DNA from: Microplitis mediator
Lineage: Eukaryota; Arthropoda; Insecta; Hymenoptera; Braconidae
Length of the DNA stretch: 64,000 bases
Direction: 5' to 3'
Assembly (NCBI RefSeq): GCF_029852145.1
Contig: NC_079978.1
Location: 744,001 to 808,000 of the forward strand
Both the position numbers and the translations under genes were made by a program. Position 1 is the stretch's first letter. Every line of letters begins with the position of its first letter. Below the pieces are notes generated by a model. It was given only the letters and a program-made list of their open reading frames with translations. It was not told the origin of the DNA and made no database searches. Positions 14,164 to 27,267 of this stretch are shown here, piece after piece.

Positions 14164-14268
14164 AATGATCCGAGGACAATTGATCCGTGACAATTGATCC
14201 TTGCGACGATTAATCCGTCGATAAAATGCGTGTAACATGAAAAATTACGCCCTTTTTTCACTAATTTT
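14164..14268 (+). repeat. Third, direct copy of the foldback left arm
   Basis: Starting ATGATCCGAGGACAATTGAT and running through ATAAAATGCGTGTAACATGA to TTTTTTCACTAATTTT, this repeats the left arm of the neighbouring foldback in the same orientation, about 15 bases beyond its right end. It suggests arm-by-arm amplification. Confidence 0.8.
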
Positions 14269-17200
14269 AAGACATTAACGTCGTTTTGATTTCAAAAGTT
14301 TTCATAATGAATTTTTTTGTTTATTCTATTAATAACTTGGGTAACTATTTATATATAAATTTATGTTTATTGTATTATTACTTAATGTATGATGTGAATT
14401 TTTACCCGAGGAAAGTTTAATTAATTTTGGTTTATTAAATTTGAAGCTCGTTTTGAAGAGAAGGTTGGAGCCGAGGATCGAGTAGAGGATAGGGTTTGTA
14501 GTTAGAGAGTAAGCAAAAGTTGAGTTAAATCAACTAGGCCTATACAATTATAACAATAGCTGGTGCAAGTAGTAAGTAGTAGGTAGTGGATAGGAGAAGG
14601 AGAAGGAGAAGGGGTGCAGCTACAACTACAAATACCATTTTGCGCTACCAGAGTACTACGTAATTTTGACGGTATAAAGTATGTAATACCCTTGCGTTGG
14701 TTACTGTAATTTTAACGAGCTTGCTAGCAACTTCTGTGTGGGTATGTGGATTAATAAGGAAGGGATACTCTGGACACGAGATAAACGAGCAAGTTTAACA
14801 TACGAATGAGAGGATACTTTGTAAAAATATAACAATGCATATATGTATGAATTTATTTTTATTTTAATTCACTATTCTCTGCGATAGATTAAAGGCTTTC
14901 AGATGTTTGTTTGAAATATTTATAAACATAAATGTCAGTCGGAAAACGTGCGCTAATAATTTTAATTAAAGAAATCCAGGTTTAATGGATTTTTATTTAA
15001 AATTAAATTATTAAAAATATAGTAATTAGTAAATTAGTAAATTACATTGAGATAAAATTTAATCTCAGTAATGGAAAAAAATGTTGAGTTAAAATATATG
15101 AAATAATGGTATTTAAGGTATGTTATGACGTTTGAAAAATAATATATTAAAATATGATATGGGGGTCGGGGCATATAACAAACGTTTAAAGACTCTGGGG
15201 AATGTATATCGAGTCGTAAAATTACGAGTCAACGAGAGCAAACAAGTCGAATGGAAAGGTCGTATAGGTCACGATGCCTGAGTAGCTAGACAGGGAAAAA
15301 AAGTCTGAGGGAGAGAGGTAGCAAGTAACTAAGCGGGAGAGAAAGAGAGAAGATGACGAGTGTGTGCAGGATATCGAGCCCTGCAGTGTCGTAAAGCGCA
15401 AAGAATTTTCTACGAGATTTTCCTCGTAAGCCAGAGCTTTACATCCGCGAAACTCCGCGGGTTGTCCGTCACAAAGTTTATATTTAACTTTAGATATTTC
15501 ACTCCTCTTTTTATTACGTAGCAGCTAAGATTCTTTATGGATTTTATAACTAAATAAAAAACGTCCTCTCGTAATTTGCCAGCGAGCTGAACGAGATTTA
15601 GCTATTTTTAAATACACTATTTTTAACGGTATTTAATTTTATTTTATTTTCGTAAGTCTTTCCCCGTGTATATTTTTTTTTCTTTATTATTATTTTTTAT
15701 TCCTTGAGTAGACACGTCGGTCCTCGACGTGCCGGAAGTCACGTAGGCCAGGGGAGAGCGCACGCGCTGATGCTACCGCTGCAATAGTCCGACCTCGTGT
15801 TTCGGTGGGAGGACATCGAATTATCGTAAAGTCGTGGTTTCACCAGGAATACGAATGAATCTCAAGAGCGTGAAAATTTTCCCCTACAATGCAAATGCGT
15901 CACGAGTTATGAGCCCAGATATAGATATTCCTGAAAAATGAAATATATAATACCAATACATAGATATATGTGTGTATATGAATTGGAAAAATTGCTAAGT
16001 GATAAAAAAATTTTACTTTTTTTAATGTTATTTAAATTTGATTTATCACTGAAAGCTTCAACATAAAATTTCAAAAGAACCAAATGACGGACGGGATTCG
16101 TGTGTTTTAGTCTGTTTCGATCGGTTGCCATTTTTCAGCACTTGTAATTCAGTAGTTGACGAGTTGTATGGGAATTTCTGTATGTATATATGTGTATATG
16201 TATGTATAAAACTGAAACGAAGAGAAACGAGCAGAGCATGAGAAAAGAGAAGATGGGGGAAGAGAGTTTGAAAAATTGATGCGGTCGGGAGTTTCGGCGA
16301 CGGATTTTCAAGAGGTCGATCGAGTTCACTCCCGTGTATGTGTGTAAATTTGTGTGAAGTGGAGGTATATAATCTTGGTGAATTCTGAGGGTTACCGAAG
16401 GCTCAACAGGCCAACCAGAGTACTGATCCTGAAATGAGACTCGAATAATCGACGGGATATACGTTGCAGAGATATTATTATTTTTATTTTTTTCGACGTT
16501 TAAATGGAGATTAAAAAATTGAATTCCACAAGAAAAAATTAAATTCATCATGTCAAACCCTTTTTACATATCATTTAGCTTTACTTGATGACACGGTGAT
16601 ATCTTTTTAATTTAAATGTACATTAAATTTGAATAATTTTAATTATAAAAATAATTATGGATTCCATTAAACTTTTATTTTAAATTTCTTTCAATAAACT
16701 TTGATGAATAATTTTTTGCTGCATCTGTCATTTGCAGACTCTATTGTGTTGCACAATAAAAAAAAAAAACTACTACTAATAATTGTTTTATTGAAATGGA
16801 TTGATGAAATCGGAAAATTCTCTTGGTAAATTTTTAATCAAAGATTACAGAAGCAACAAAAAGAGCGCGCTTGCATTTATAGTAAAAAATTTTAATCAAC
16901 TATTTGAGTGAAAAATAGATGAAAAAAAAAGTAAAATATTTGTAGATAATTTTGAGCATCTATATAAAGAGAAAGCTGTGGTGAAATTACAATAATACGG
17001 GTGTTAGCATTCAAACATAACTTTTTTTTATCATCATCTTCTTCATCTTGTTTTATTATTTCCTAGCCACAGTAGGAAACGATTGCAAGAGACGAGAAAG
17101 TAGATATCCGCAATCTTCTTTTCGGTTTTACAATCTCACAACGAGAGTGAGCAGAAAGATATCAGGGCGTTTAGCTTTCTCCTCATTGCCACACCTCGTC

Positions 17201-17420
17201 CCAGCTCTTGCTCGTGTCGTACTAAATCCGTTAAAGCTTTTCACGTCCCCCTTGAAAATCCCATTCTCGAGTATAAAATTATAAAATCCGCTGTGAATTT
17301 TTAACTATTTTAATTTGCATAACAATTTCATTGAAATTACTGTATTATAACCACTAACCCCGAATAAAATCTTTAACAATAACAATTTACATAATTTTAA
17401 CAAAAAAAAATATACATTTA
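14269..17420. other. Non-coding; no gene seen
   Basis: GGAGAA repeats at 14595-14615 and AT-rich filler. The minus ORF at 16135-16551 is Ile/His/Tyr-rich and low-complexity toward its end. No repeat borders recognised. Confidence 0.6.
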
Positions 17421-17918
17421 GGGGAAGGAGGGGCAAAAGGGGGTACCCCCAAAATTTGATAAAAAAAAATTTTATATTTTAAATGGTTTTTAAACATTCC
17501 AAAATCACTTCTGTAAATATAATTAAGCTTTACTTTGAATTTTTTTTGATAAACTTTTTCAAAAATCAATTGTCAGTTGAAAAATATTAATAACGTTTGT
17601 TTTATGATAAAAACTATTAAAAATTTTTTTTCTTCTTTTGTATCCAATAAACATGTAAAATATAATTTTTCTTCATGTAAATTACTTACAAAAAATTCGA
17701 CTTAATCAAATTCGTTTGAAATCCAGAAATTTTTTTTTTTTACCTTTTTTAGGGGGTACCCCACTTTGCCCGCAGAAATGAAAAATTTTTTTTTTCAACG
17801 GTAACTGAAAATTTCGTCTATTTACTTTGAATATCATTAAAAAAAAAAAAAATTTAACGTATTTGAGTCCTCGAAAACTTGGTATTTCCTTAAGTACCCC
17901 CTTTTGCCCTCCCTCCCC
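17421..17918 (+). mobile_element. GC-rich-TIR MITE, 'AAAAGGGGGTACCCCC' subfamily
   Basis: Starts GGGGAAGGAGGGGCAAAAGG and ends CTTTTGCCCTCCCTCCCC, so the termini are inverted copies. TA at 17419-17420 and 17919-17920. 498 bp, AT-rich inside, no ORF of note. A near-identical copy lies at 62465-62963. It lies immediately before another element (17931), with only TATATAAATATA between them. Confidence 0.85.
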
Positions 17919-17930
17919 TATATAAATATA

Positions 17931-18586
17931 GGGGAGGGTGGGGCAGAGCGGCCCCCCTAAGCCAATTATTATTTTTTGTGGCTTTCAACCATAAGATCAC
18001 TTTACTTTTGTCCTATTTCGAACAAATTTATGGACATTTTGCCAAAATTCTGAAAAATTTTTTTTTTTTTTTGTGGGGCAGAGCGGCCCCCCTTCAAAAA
18101 GTGATAAAAAAAATTTTTTTTTTCGTTTTTTTTTTTTTTAAATTGTTTTCATCATTAAGAATGTATTTCTTTCTCTTGACAACTATTTTTGGTTTTATAT
18201 TACTCGAAAAAAATTTTTTAAAGCGTAAAAAATCGTTCACTCTCGATTACCTTAATTACTAATTGTTATTTAATAAAAAAAAAAATATATTCTATAATTT
18301 TACTTTATTTCAAAAATTTATCAACTAAAAAAAAAAAATTAATTTTTATAAATTTTTAGTGACCAAATTTGCCTCTTACATAGAGAAACGGCCGAAAAAT
18401 ATGAAAAAATAATTTTTTCGGAAGTTCCGGCTGGTCCATTTTGCCCCAGGTGTTATGCGTAGGGGTAAAAACGCGCAAACATATCGGATTTATAGTAATT
18501 AGTCGAAAAAAAAAAAATTTTTTTTTTGGTCAAAATTTCAGGGGGGCCGCTCTGCCCCATGGGGGCCGCTCTGCCCCACCCTCCCC
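17931..18586 (+). mobile_element. GC-rich-TIR MITE, 'GCAGAGCGGCCCCCC' subfamily, copy A (internally deleted)
   Basis: Starts GGGGAGGGTGGGGCAGAGCG and ends with the inverse, CGCTCTGCCCCACCCTCCCC. The TIRs are 28 bp; TA at 17929-17930 and 18587-18588. Compared with copy C (58624) it lacks about 113 bp between two internal TATGCGTAGGGG direct repeats and carries an extra partial right TIR (about 20 bp) just before its end. Non-coding. Confidence 0.9.
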
Positions 18587-18594
18587 TATATCGC

Positions 18595-18840
18595 GTTATT
18601 AATGTCAAAAGTACTTACAATTTTATTCGCCTTTTTGGCTTTAAGGAGTTTCCTAAAGCGTAGGACAAATTATATGCCCTTTTGGCTTTCAAAATTTTTT
18701 TTCAATTTTGAGCTCCAAAACGATTTATAATAAAAAAAATTATACGCTCTTTTGGCTGTAGGTGGCTCCCTAAAGTCAAAAGGGCGAAAAAAAATATGTC
18801 CGAAATATCACTAGGGTAATAGATCCCAGGGCAAAATGAG
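18595..18840. repeat. CCTTTTGGCT-rich inverted repeat block
   Basis: GCCTTTTTGGCTTTAAGGAG, GCCCTTTTGGCTTTC, CTCTTTTGGCTGTAGGTGGC and the inverse CTAAAGTCAAAAGGGCG lie within about 200 bp, so parts can pair. It directly follows the MITE pair at 17421-18586. A degraded element is likely, but I cannot fix the ends. Confidence 0.4.
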
Positions 18841-20740
18841 ACACTTTTCAAATTATTTTCTCAATAAGGGAAAAATTTAGTGAAATATGATAGTTTTAAT
18901 AAAATTTATTATAAAAATTTGAAAATATCTTGATTATTTAAATAACAAAAGTTACGATGACACTTTTCACATTAGCGAACAATCTCGACGATCGATTAAC
19001 CATACCATAAATCATCTGCGTGTATAGTATAATAGCGTGGCACATTATTCGTATAATTTGATTGATAGCTCATGAAAATGATCCCGAGTAGTTATAATAT
19101 ATCCAACCGTAAAGTAAAAATAAAGTAGGAAAAATGAGTTTAAGTGCTGAGTCATATAGAATAATGAAAATAATAAATTACTCAATCTGCCCGCCACGTG
19201 ATGCCATTTTTATTTTTTAATTAAATTACAACATTTTATTTAAACTCAAAAATCCCCAGAAGGGAAAAAAAAAAAACTGAAGCTTTTTCATAATTATGCG
19301 ACATAATATTTACACAAAATAATATTTAAATAATGTAATTATAAGCCAGCATGATTACATTCTGAGATTAAAATAGAATTAATATACACAACAACAAATA
19401 AAAATGGATATCACACACATATATATACATATATATAGTCAGAAAAGAGACGCGAAAGCAGTGAAACAATTGCGTTTGCCAGAAACTCTAATCCGCGCAT
19501 AAGGATTTCCCAAGCGAACTGTTTCGTGCCCGAAGCGGCATTTTAGAACGTCCGGACGAGTCGGAGGGTAGGTAATACGAGTCGTGTGCCAGAGAGGATC
19601 TACTCTTCCCAGCCAGTTACAGTTGGATATTATCCACATTTCTCCGAGTATACACGCGCTACGTAACGGGTCGTGGGACGATCCTCTTAGCTTCTCTACT
19701 TCTATTCGCAGTATTCTACTAGTACCAGTACTGACAGTACTGCCAGTACTACCAGAGGTAGCAGTAACCACTACTGTGTACTCTGCACCTAGACACCTAG
19801 ACATCTACACTTAACCTAAACTATCTGCCGTCTTTCTCCAGAACACATCATCTCCTTCTTGTTTCCCCGTTTGGCATCGCAGTTACCGCATTCACTCGAG
19901 TACTCCATATAAACGCACTTCCTGTCTCCCGTCCGCGCCAGAATCCTATTCAATTTTCACGAAACTACTGCCAAAATCCCTCTGAATTCTCTGCCTCCAG
20001 AAAAAAGGGAAAAAGGAAAAAAACTTTTAAATAAATAATTTTTTTTTCTCCTCCCATAAAAAGCTTTTCGACTATTTCCTCAGGCTACACCGTAAAGATA
20101 AACTTTAAAAATAGATAAAGATAAGTAATCGGCTTAAATTCCAATTTTACGTTACAAGTCCGTAAAAAAGTTAACGCGTTAAATTTTTTTTTTATATCAT
20201 GTTATTTAAAAAATTTATATTTATACTTTTATTTTTATTTTTATTGCAAGTTGGGTTAATCCATATATAAGGATTTCCCAGGTGAACTATTTCAGTGGGT
20301 GCACAGCTACTAAATCTAGACACATACTGTTAAAGAGAATCAGGATGATGATGCCGAGCATATGAAAGTTACAGTAAAAGCTTTCATAATGCGAGTCGGG
20401 TGCATTCTCAGTCGACTAGTTAGCCGGGCATTTCTCATTTCTCATAGTCTGCTACTATTCTCTCTATCCATACATGTGTACAGATATATACAGAGTATGC
20501 AGTATATAACATATGTAGTGGATGCATGCTACATATGCCAGTCCATTTTTTTCTTTCATTTCTTTTCAGTACACGTACCACACACGTATACTTGTTCCCC
20601 CAATTGATATATCCCAGTACAATTTTACGCTTAAATAATTCGGAAAATCAACAGGCATTTCAACTCAACCATTATAAAATTACATTTATAATTTTTTTTT
20701 ATTATTTTTTAATTACTTTTATTTGCCTTGATCTAAAAAA
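18841..20740. other. Non-coding; one short dispersed duplication
   Basis: AAGGATTTCCCAAGCGAACT at 19501-19520 recurs as AAGGATTTCCCAGGTGAACT at about 20270-20289, 770 bp away. The minus ORF 19439-19804 (121 codons) has no recognisable domain. ACTAGTACCAGTACTG-type repeats lie at 19718-19760. Confidence 0.55.
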
Positions 20741-21530
20741 AAAAATCGGTCTGTCGGTTGACCCTGCGGGCCAGCTCGTTGAGCTCGAAAACATTATTGT
20801 GAATACATTTTCGAGCTCTTCGAGCTCGCAAATACTTTTGTATGCCATTGTTTTGTAAAAAACCATTTTTTAGCATTTCCTTCTCCCACGATATCTCGCG
20901 AACGAATTAACCGATTTTGATGGTTGAGGCGGCAATCGACGCGTTTTGTCAAGTTCTAAAGCTGATCAAATTTTGAAATTGATTTATTTAGCCGTTTTTG
21001 AGAAATTTCAAAAAAACCAAGGAAAAAATTTTTTTGAATTCTTTCGTCAACGGTTTCTCTTGAACGAATGAACTGATTTTGATGGTTGAGGTGGCATTCG
21101 ACGCGGCTTATAGAGTTTTAGAGCTGATTAGATTTTGGAATCAATCCATCGAGCAAATTAAAAGTTATCCAAATAAAACATTTTCGAAAAAATTTTATTT
21201 TTGAAATATCTCTGAACGCACCCTACCGATTAAGTTCAAATTTTTACGGCCTCAAGACATTAACAAGCCGCGTCGAATGACACCTCAACGATCAAAATCG
21301 GTTCATCCGTTCAAGAGTTATGAATATTTACATACATACATACGTACGTACGTACGTACACACATACATACACTCGGACATCATCGTGAAATTAGTCAGG
21401 ATAGCTTCCTAGGACCTCAAAACGTCGACATCTGATGGAAATTCGATTTTCGTAAATCGGACCGAAACCAATAACTTCCCGAATTTTTGAAAATTTACAA
21501 TTTTCTTAGCGGGAAGTTAAAAAAGTTCCA
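20741..21530. repeat. Interspersed repeat with two hairpins and three copies of a 45-bp motif
   Basis: The motif GATTTTGATGGTTGAGG(C/T)G occurs in direct orientation near 20910 and 21075 and inverted near 21280-21305. GAGCTCGAAAA and TTTTCGAGCTC form a hairpin at about 20778-20818. AACTTCCCG and CGGGAAGTT form another at 21473-21523. A CATA/CGTA microsatellite sits at 21330-21370. Non-coding. Confidence 0.6.
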
Positions 21531-23900
21531 CAGTATTTGCGTTACGGTTAAAAAAAAAATGAAAAAATATATTACCCCAATTTCTGCGATTCCTCTACAT
21601 TTATATAAATGTATACATTAAAAACTTAAAGTCAGTAGTTATTAACCTCTTGATTCACTTATAAAATCTTCAAAGCAAGTCTAGCGAGCCCAGTAATTTA
21701 AATTGCCGATAAATTTCCTCTAACTATTTCCATTCCAGCTTTATTTAGTTAAAAAGTTTCTTTTGACACGTGAAAGACAGTCTGCAATAATTACCGAATT
21801 CTTCAATCATATTGGCTTGTACTGTCGGAAAATTTTTGTGATTGACATTCAAAGCGGCAATTGAATATATTTTTAAAAATAAAATGATACTAAAATTTTT
21901 GAGCACTCGATATAAATGAATCGTTTAAAAGATCAAAGTGTCCTTTTATAAATAAATTTTTTATTTTATCCAACGTTTCATAAATTTATAAAAAAAATTG
22001 AAAATAAATTACATCGATACGAATTTAAAAATAACTACTGCTCTGCGTTTGATACAAACGATTTTTCGTTTGCAGCTGGATAATTTTTTTAACAATAAAT
22101 TTCAATTAAATGTATAATAGATATATATTTTATTTATACCTTCAGTGGATTGGCGGGAATTTAATTGATCAGAATTTTTAAAAATATCTGTACAAAAAGT
22201 CATTAAATATCTGGGTCATTGTACAATAGCTTTGATATAAATATGAATGTATATAAGAAAAATATGAAACTTATATTTTTAATATAAACAGAGTACGTAT
22301 TAAATCAAACATACTGTTGAAGAATAAGCTTCCGTAGAATACACTTACTGTAAACTTTATTTCAAATTCTTTCTTTTATTTCCCTTGTTTTCTTTTTTCT
22401 TATACTTTGTTTCTTTACAATTTTTCCTCTACTGGGTACGTATTGCTGAACCAAGTCGAGACAAAGTTCGTGCGGGTCGAGCAGGATCGTATCGGATCTG
22501 CAGTCGAAAGGAAATAAAAAAAAAATAATAGGGGAATAGAAACAACCACACCGGGAAAGAATAGAAAGACGATCTTGTCCTCAGCTTTGGCCGTTCGAGA
22601 CGTCGAGTGAGACGGAGAGTAAAAATAAAAAATCTAAACCGGCAAAACGGATAAAAAAATGAGCAAGCTGTATCGTGAAAAAATAAATAATAAAAGTACT
22701 TGGAGTTGTAACTCGGGTACTGAAACTTAAAATAAAAAAAAATCGTATCATCGAAAAAAAAAAATTTTAAAACGCGCCGTGACTGAGAGAGATAAGAGAT
22801 GCTTCACTAACTAGCTCGGAAAAGTTTTACTCGCGACTTGCATTGCTTGGGGTTTCAACTGTATTGGATAGGAAACGAATGCCACGATTCACCTGGGAAA
22901 TCTTTAACGTTTAAACGAATCACAAGAAAAAAAAACTAGATACAAATCACTGGAAAAATAATTTAAAAAAAAAAAAAAAACATAAATAAATAATAACAAA
23001 ATGAAATAAACTGATTACCTCATTATTAAAAAAATTTTTTCTTTTACTATCATCCACTTGAATGAAAGTTATTCAAGAAAAAATAAAAGATTTCCGCGAA
23101 AAAAAAAGTTTAAATTAAATTTTAAATTGAATCTAAAAAAAAATAATTATTTGCATGTTGATATTTTTTGTTTTCGCAAAAAAAATTTTTGCATTAAAAA
23201 TAAAATATTTAATGCCGTTAGAAATTAAAAATGAAATAGCTGTTATAAAGTAATTCAAATATAATATATTTATTTTATTTGCTCTCCGTACGTTCTCTTT
23301 TAATCTTTCACTGTCGTTTCATATTTATCTATGTGTATATTTTTTTTTCCTACTGTTTTTTCTTGTTACATTTTTACCTTCCCGGTGGAAAACGAAATTA
23401 CTTTTTCACGAGCGCAGTCTGGTCTGCGCTTTTTCCCAAGCAAGTGATCTCAACGTCCTCGACGGCGCCGATCCCAACGGAATACCGTAACGGGCAGCCG
23501 CCAAGTGTAGTAAGGATCCGATGTAATAGAGACAACTCTAAAGAGAGTGAGAAAAAGTCTGACTGGCTCACAGCAAAGGTAGTCTAGTGTAACTATATAG
23601 TCCGACAGCAAAGTAAGTAGTACGACTACAGCTACGACTACAGCTTTGGCTATGGGATTTGCATGGAACAAAATTCATTTGAAAAATCCAGTAGTAAAGG
23701 TCGCTCGCACGTGTCGGCAGACGTGCATGCAAACGAGCATCGGCTTCTATTCCCAGTCTCTTGGGGAATGATGACAGTACTGCCTACAGTCGTCGTTGCG
23801 TGTCGTTGCTTGTGAAAGCCGACCCGAGACCTGGAGTTACTCAAGGGTAATAATGAGGGTTCTATGAAAATAAAAACTATAATAATAATAATCGTAAATA
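21531..23900. other. Non-coding, A-rich; no gene seen
   Basis: Long A and T runs (for example 22960-22982) and no recognisable element. Bases 23430-23640 are more balanced in composition, without a convincing frame. Confidence 0.6.
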
Positions 23901-24194
23901 AAAATTTGGAAAATCCAAAAGTGCACGCCTCGAACGCTCATGTTATGTTTTTTTTTTTAAGTTAAATTTCGAATAAAATTGAATATTCCGCTCTTTTCCC
24001 ATAGAAATTTCCATGGTAAATATACGGTAATAAAAGTAAAAAAAAAAAATTTGGAAAATCCAAAAGTGCACGCCTCGAACGCTCATGTTATGTTTTTTTT
24101 TTAAAAGTTAAATTTCGAAAAAAATTGAATATCCCGCTCTTTTCCCATAGAAATTTCCATGGTAAATATACGGTAATAAAAGTAAAAAAAAAAA
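23901..24194 (+). repeat. Two-copy tandem duplication, 145-bp unit
   Basis: The block from AATTTGGAAAATCCAAAAGT through CACGCCTCGAACGCTCATGT to GGTAATAAAAGTAAAA is repeated directly with a period of 145-146 bp and only a handful of differences. The downstream stretch to about 24420 (AAGGCCTACAGTAGTG, GTTCTCGAGATATCCG) reads like further repeat but has no second copy here. Confidence 0.85.
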
Positions 24195-27100
24195 AATAAG
24201 GAGAACATTCCTAATGAAAAATGGCGGCAGTGTGTGTTTGTTTACATGTAAGGTTGCCGGTTTTAACCGTAATGATTTATTTTTAAAAAAACGAGAAGGC
24301 CTACAGTAGTGATTTTCGAAAGGAACCTTCTTTGCTTATTTCTGAAAATTTTGAAAAAAAAATTAAGTAGTTTCGTCAAGTCGTTCTCGAGATATCCGTA
24401 CCACGCCGTTTTTTTTAACCACAGACTAATGGACGTCCACGATAAATTTTTTTTAATAAACTTTCTTTTATATTAATACATATTAGACAAATTAAAAAAA
24501 GTATCAGGATTATTTATTAGTGTTTCAGCTTTATATTGATGTGCATTTCATAATGTGTAAGAGTAATAGAAAAAAAATATATGCACTTTAATGAGTGGAA
24601 ATCGTGTGACCTTGACAGGTTGGTTATAAAGCACAACCTCTCTGCTTCGCTTCCGAGGCGTGCAATAAAAAGGAAAGGGTGATATTTTTGTAGAAAATAA
24701 AATGTATGGATGCTTTGTGACGAACACTATCTACACTTTCCCTTTTCATATGATTCTTCAGATCTCTATCTTACATTTTTCGTTCACACTCAGTGGAATC
24801 GACGTCTTGTGATATCGCATTGTCGCGAGTTCAATCATGCGAATTCACCAGGTCGCCGAGGATAAAAACGAAAAACTCAGACGTCCGGTTTATTTTCCTT
24901 CCGAAAATTTTTTTTTCAACAGTCCAAGTGTGACTTATAAATATAATAATAAAAAATTTTTTTTTATTGACCATTGAGATGTAAATTTTTTTAACAAAAC
25001 CCCTAGAAATACTTTGATCGGGTTTAGTGTATTTTTATTTTATTATAAAATTGTGGTAAGCCGGAATTTTATTGGTTGATTTTTAATAGAAAATATTTTT
25101 ATCTGTTGCAAAAAATCAATATCGATATCCAAAGAATTTTTTTATTGACCAAAAAAATTTAATAAAAAAATTTTTTTAATTTTCCCACAGCCCATTTTGC
25201 CCCAACTTTTTTTCCATCGATCAAAATTTCAGCTGGTGCAATATAAAAATTTTTAACCATAAAAGTAAACGAGAAAAATTTTTACCAAAAATTATTATAA
25301 AAGTTTTCGTACACAAACAGTTACCTTAAAAAATTTTATCGTATACATTATAAAAGTTTCTTCGCGTTACATATTATTGGACAAATATTTACATTGTATA
25401 TGCTAAACATTTTATATTATTTCTGCATAACTACACTTTCAAAATATTATTCCCTGAAATTTTCTTATGCTACACATTCAACATATAAAATTGATGGTTT
25501 GATAAAATTATTATTTCAATTTAATTTAATAAAAAAAAAAATGAATAAATTTTTCTGAATGAAAAATATATTGGAGTAAATGTAATAAAATAAAATTTAT
25601 TCATGACATTGACTACTGTTACAAGAAAATATAAATGTGATGACAAAGTAGCGTTCATGTCTCTTTGTAAGCGCAATTTCCCTTGGACGTCGGTGTAACA
25701 TCATCGCGAGAGATAAATTCCAAGGTCGTTTGAGGTAACACGTCTTCTTTCTCCTAGACGGTAAATCTGCTGAGGAGTAACGGGTGCAAATGATAGAAAC
25801 GTGGATTCCATTCACTGCGGCTTCCACAAAATTTATAATATTACATCTATATATAATATATTAGATAGAGTATATATATGTGTATGATAGAGGGTGTGAG
25901 TGTTCGTGTGAATATCACATCAGCATTGATATTTCTAAGGATGCATTGCCCGTAATGTAAAGAAAGAGTGCTAGTGCGAATGAGAATTGAAGAGGCAAGT
26001 CTGGCTCTTCATATTTCGATAACTTTACGTTTGGGTTTAAAACGCGTCGGTGAGAAAAATGAAATTTATCGCCATATCTCGAGGTAACTTGAGTGACGAA
26101 AACTTTTCAAGACTCTCAGCTGAACTACTTTTTTACTTTTTCCTTTTCCTTCTTACACATTTACTATTTCACGATAACTATTTTTTCCTGGGGAATAAAA
26201 ATTTTCTCCACCTGACGATGGATTACAATAAAAAATAAAAATCATTTAAAAAGAGTTTAAATCGTTAAAATAAACAAGTTTGAAATATCTGATTAATTTG
26301 CTTGTAAGCTAAACTTGAAAAGTTTCCAGCTGTTAAATTTGTCAAACGAGATTGTGAGAAAGCGTTTCTTTGGTACTTGATAAAATTTTCTCTCAGCCGT
26401 GTTGAGGTACAAATCAAAAGGTACGATTTACACCCTTCTTCGACTATTTTCTTTCTCCCAGAAACGATTCATTATTCGGAACCGTCGAAATGGGGAAAAA
26501 TCAAATGCCAGGGAAGGCGCTAATTGGATCCTCTGGAACGACGTGAGAAGCAGCAGTGCCAGCAAAAGTAAAGCTAAAAGAGAAGCTAGAACACGAGAGA
26601 ACAAGGACAGAGAAAAATAGAGACCGATATAACCGGCCAGGCTTTCAAACCTCGTTGCTCTCTTTTTGCTCTCTCCGCTTGACTGCTCTTCCATTTTCGC
26701 GTTATATTCCACACCTCAACTTTATACACTCCCACACATATATATGCATTTACATACATATCTATGAAACACTTTCAGTTGGCACCTATTAACGCCGGAA
26801 ATTGAAACGCATCTCCGGAGGGAATATGAAAGACAAATAGATAAAGAGAATAAGGACAAAGTGTGAATTTAATTTTCACGTGTGTATTACATACATGCGT
26901 CCACAGACCCATACACTAAAACTGCGCTCCCTCGGCCGTAATTAATATTTTTTTTTTTCTATTTTTTAATTTATTCTCGTTAGCCACGCGAATGCGCTCA
27001 CGAGACGAGATTAACTTTCCCAGTGGTCGAGCTCAATTTTACGTCAGCCGTGTGTGCGCAAACCACCAGCACTCTCGGCATGTATACTATAGTATATATA

Positions 27101-27267
27101 CACGTCGTGCGAAAGTCCTACCGCACTCATTTGCTCTTTTCTCACTCCATCTCCTCCGTCCTTTGTATGTTTTCTCATCATCGTGTATTACCACGTAAAT
27201 ACGTAGATTTTTCATCCACTTCGTTTGCTTTATATTTAATATTTAACTTTAATTTTTTTTATACATA
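24195..27267. other. Non-coding; possible degraded repeats
   Basis: Bases 24200-24420 read like repeat DNA. CCCATTTTGCCCCAAC near 25190 echoes the interior of the GC-rich-TIR elements without visible ends. The rest is AT-rich with no recognisable gene. Confidence 0.5.

Noticed and set aside
17978..18262. ORF starting MAFNHKITLLLSYFEQ, recurring near 27685-27966 and partly at 58631
   Set aside because: It recurs because the same MITE is present three times. It is Phe/Lys-rich from T/A runs and shows no domain.
19439..19804. 121-codon minus-strand ORF as a gene
   Set aside because: No family resemblance, no splice or start context, and the overlapping + frame is also open.
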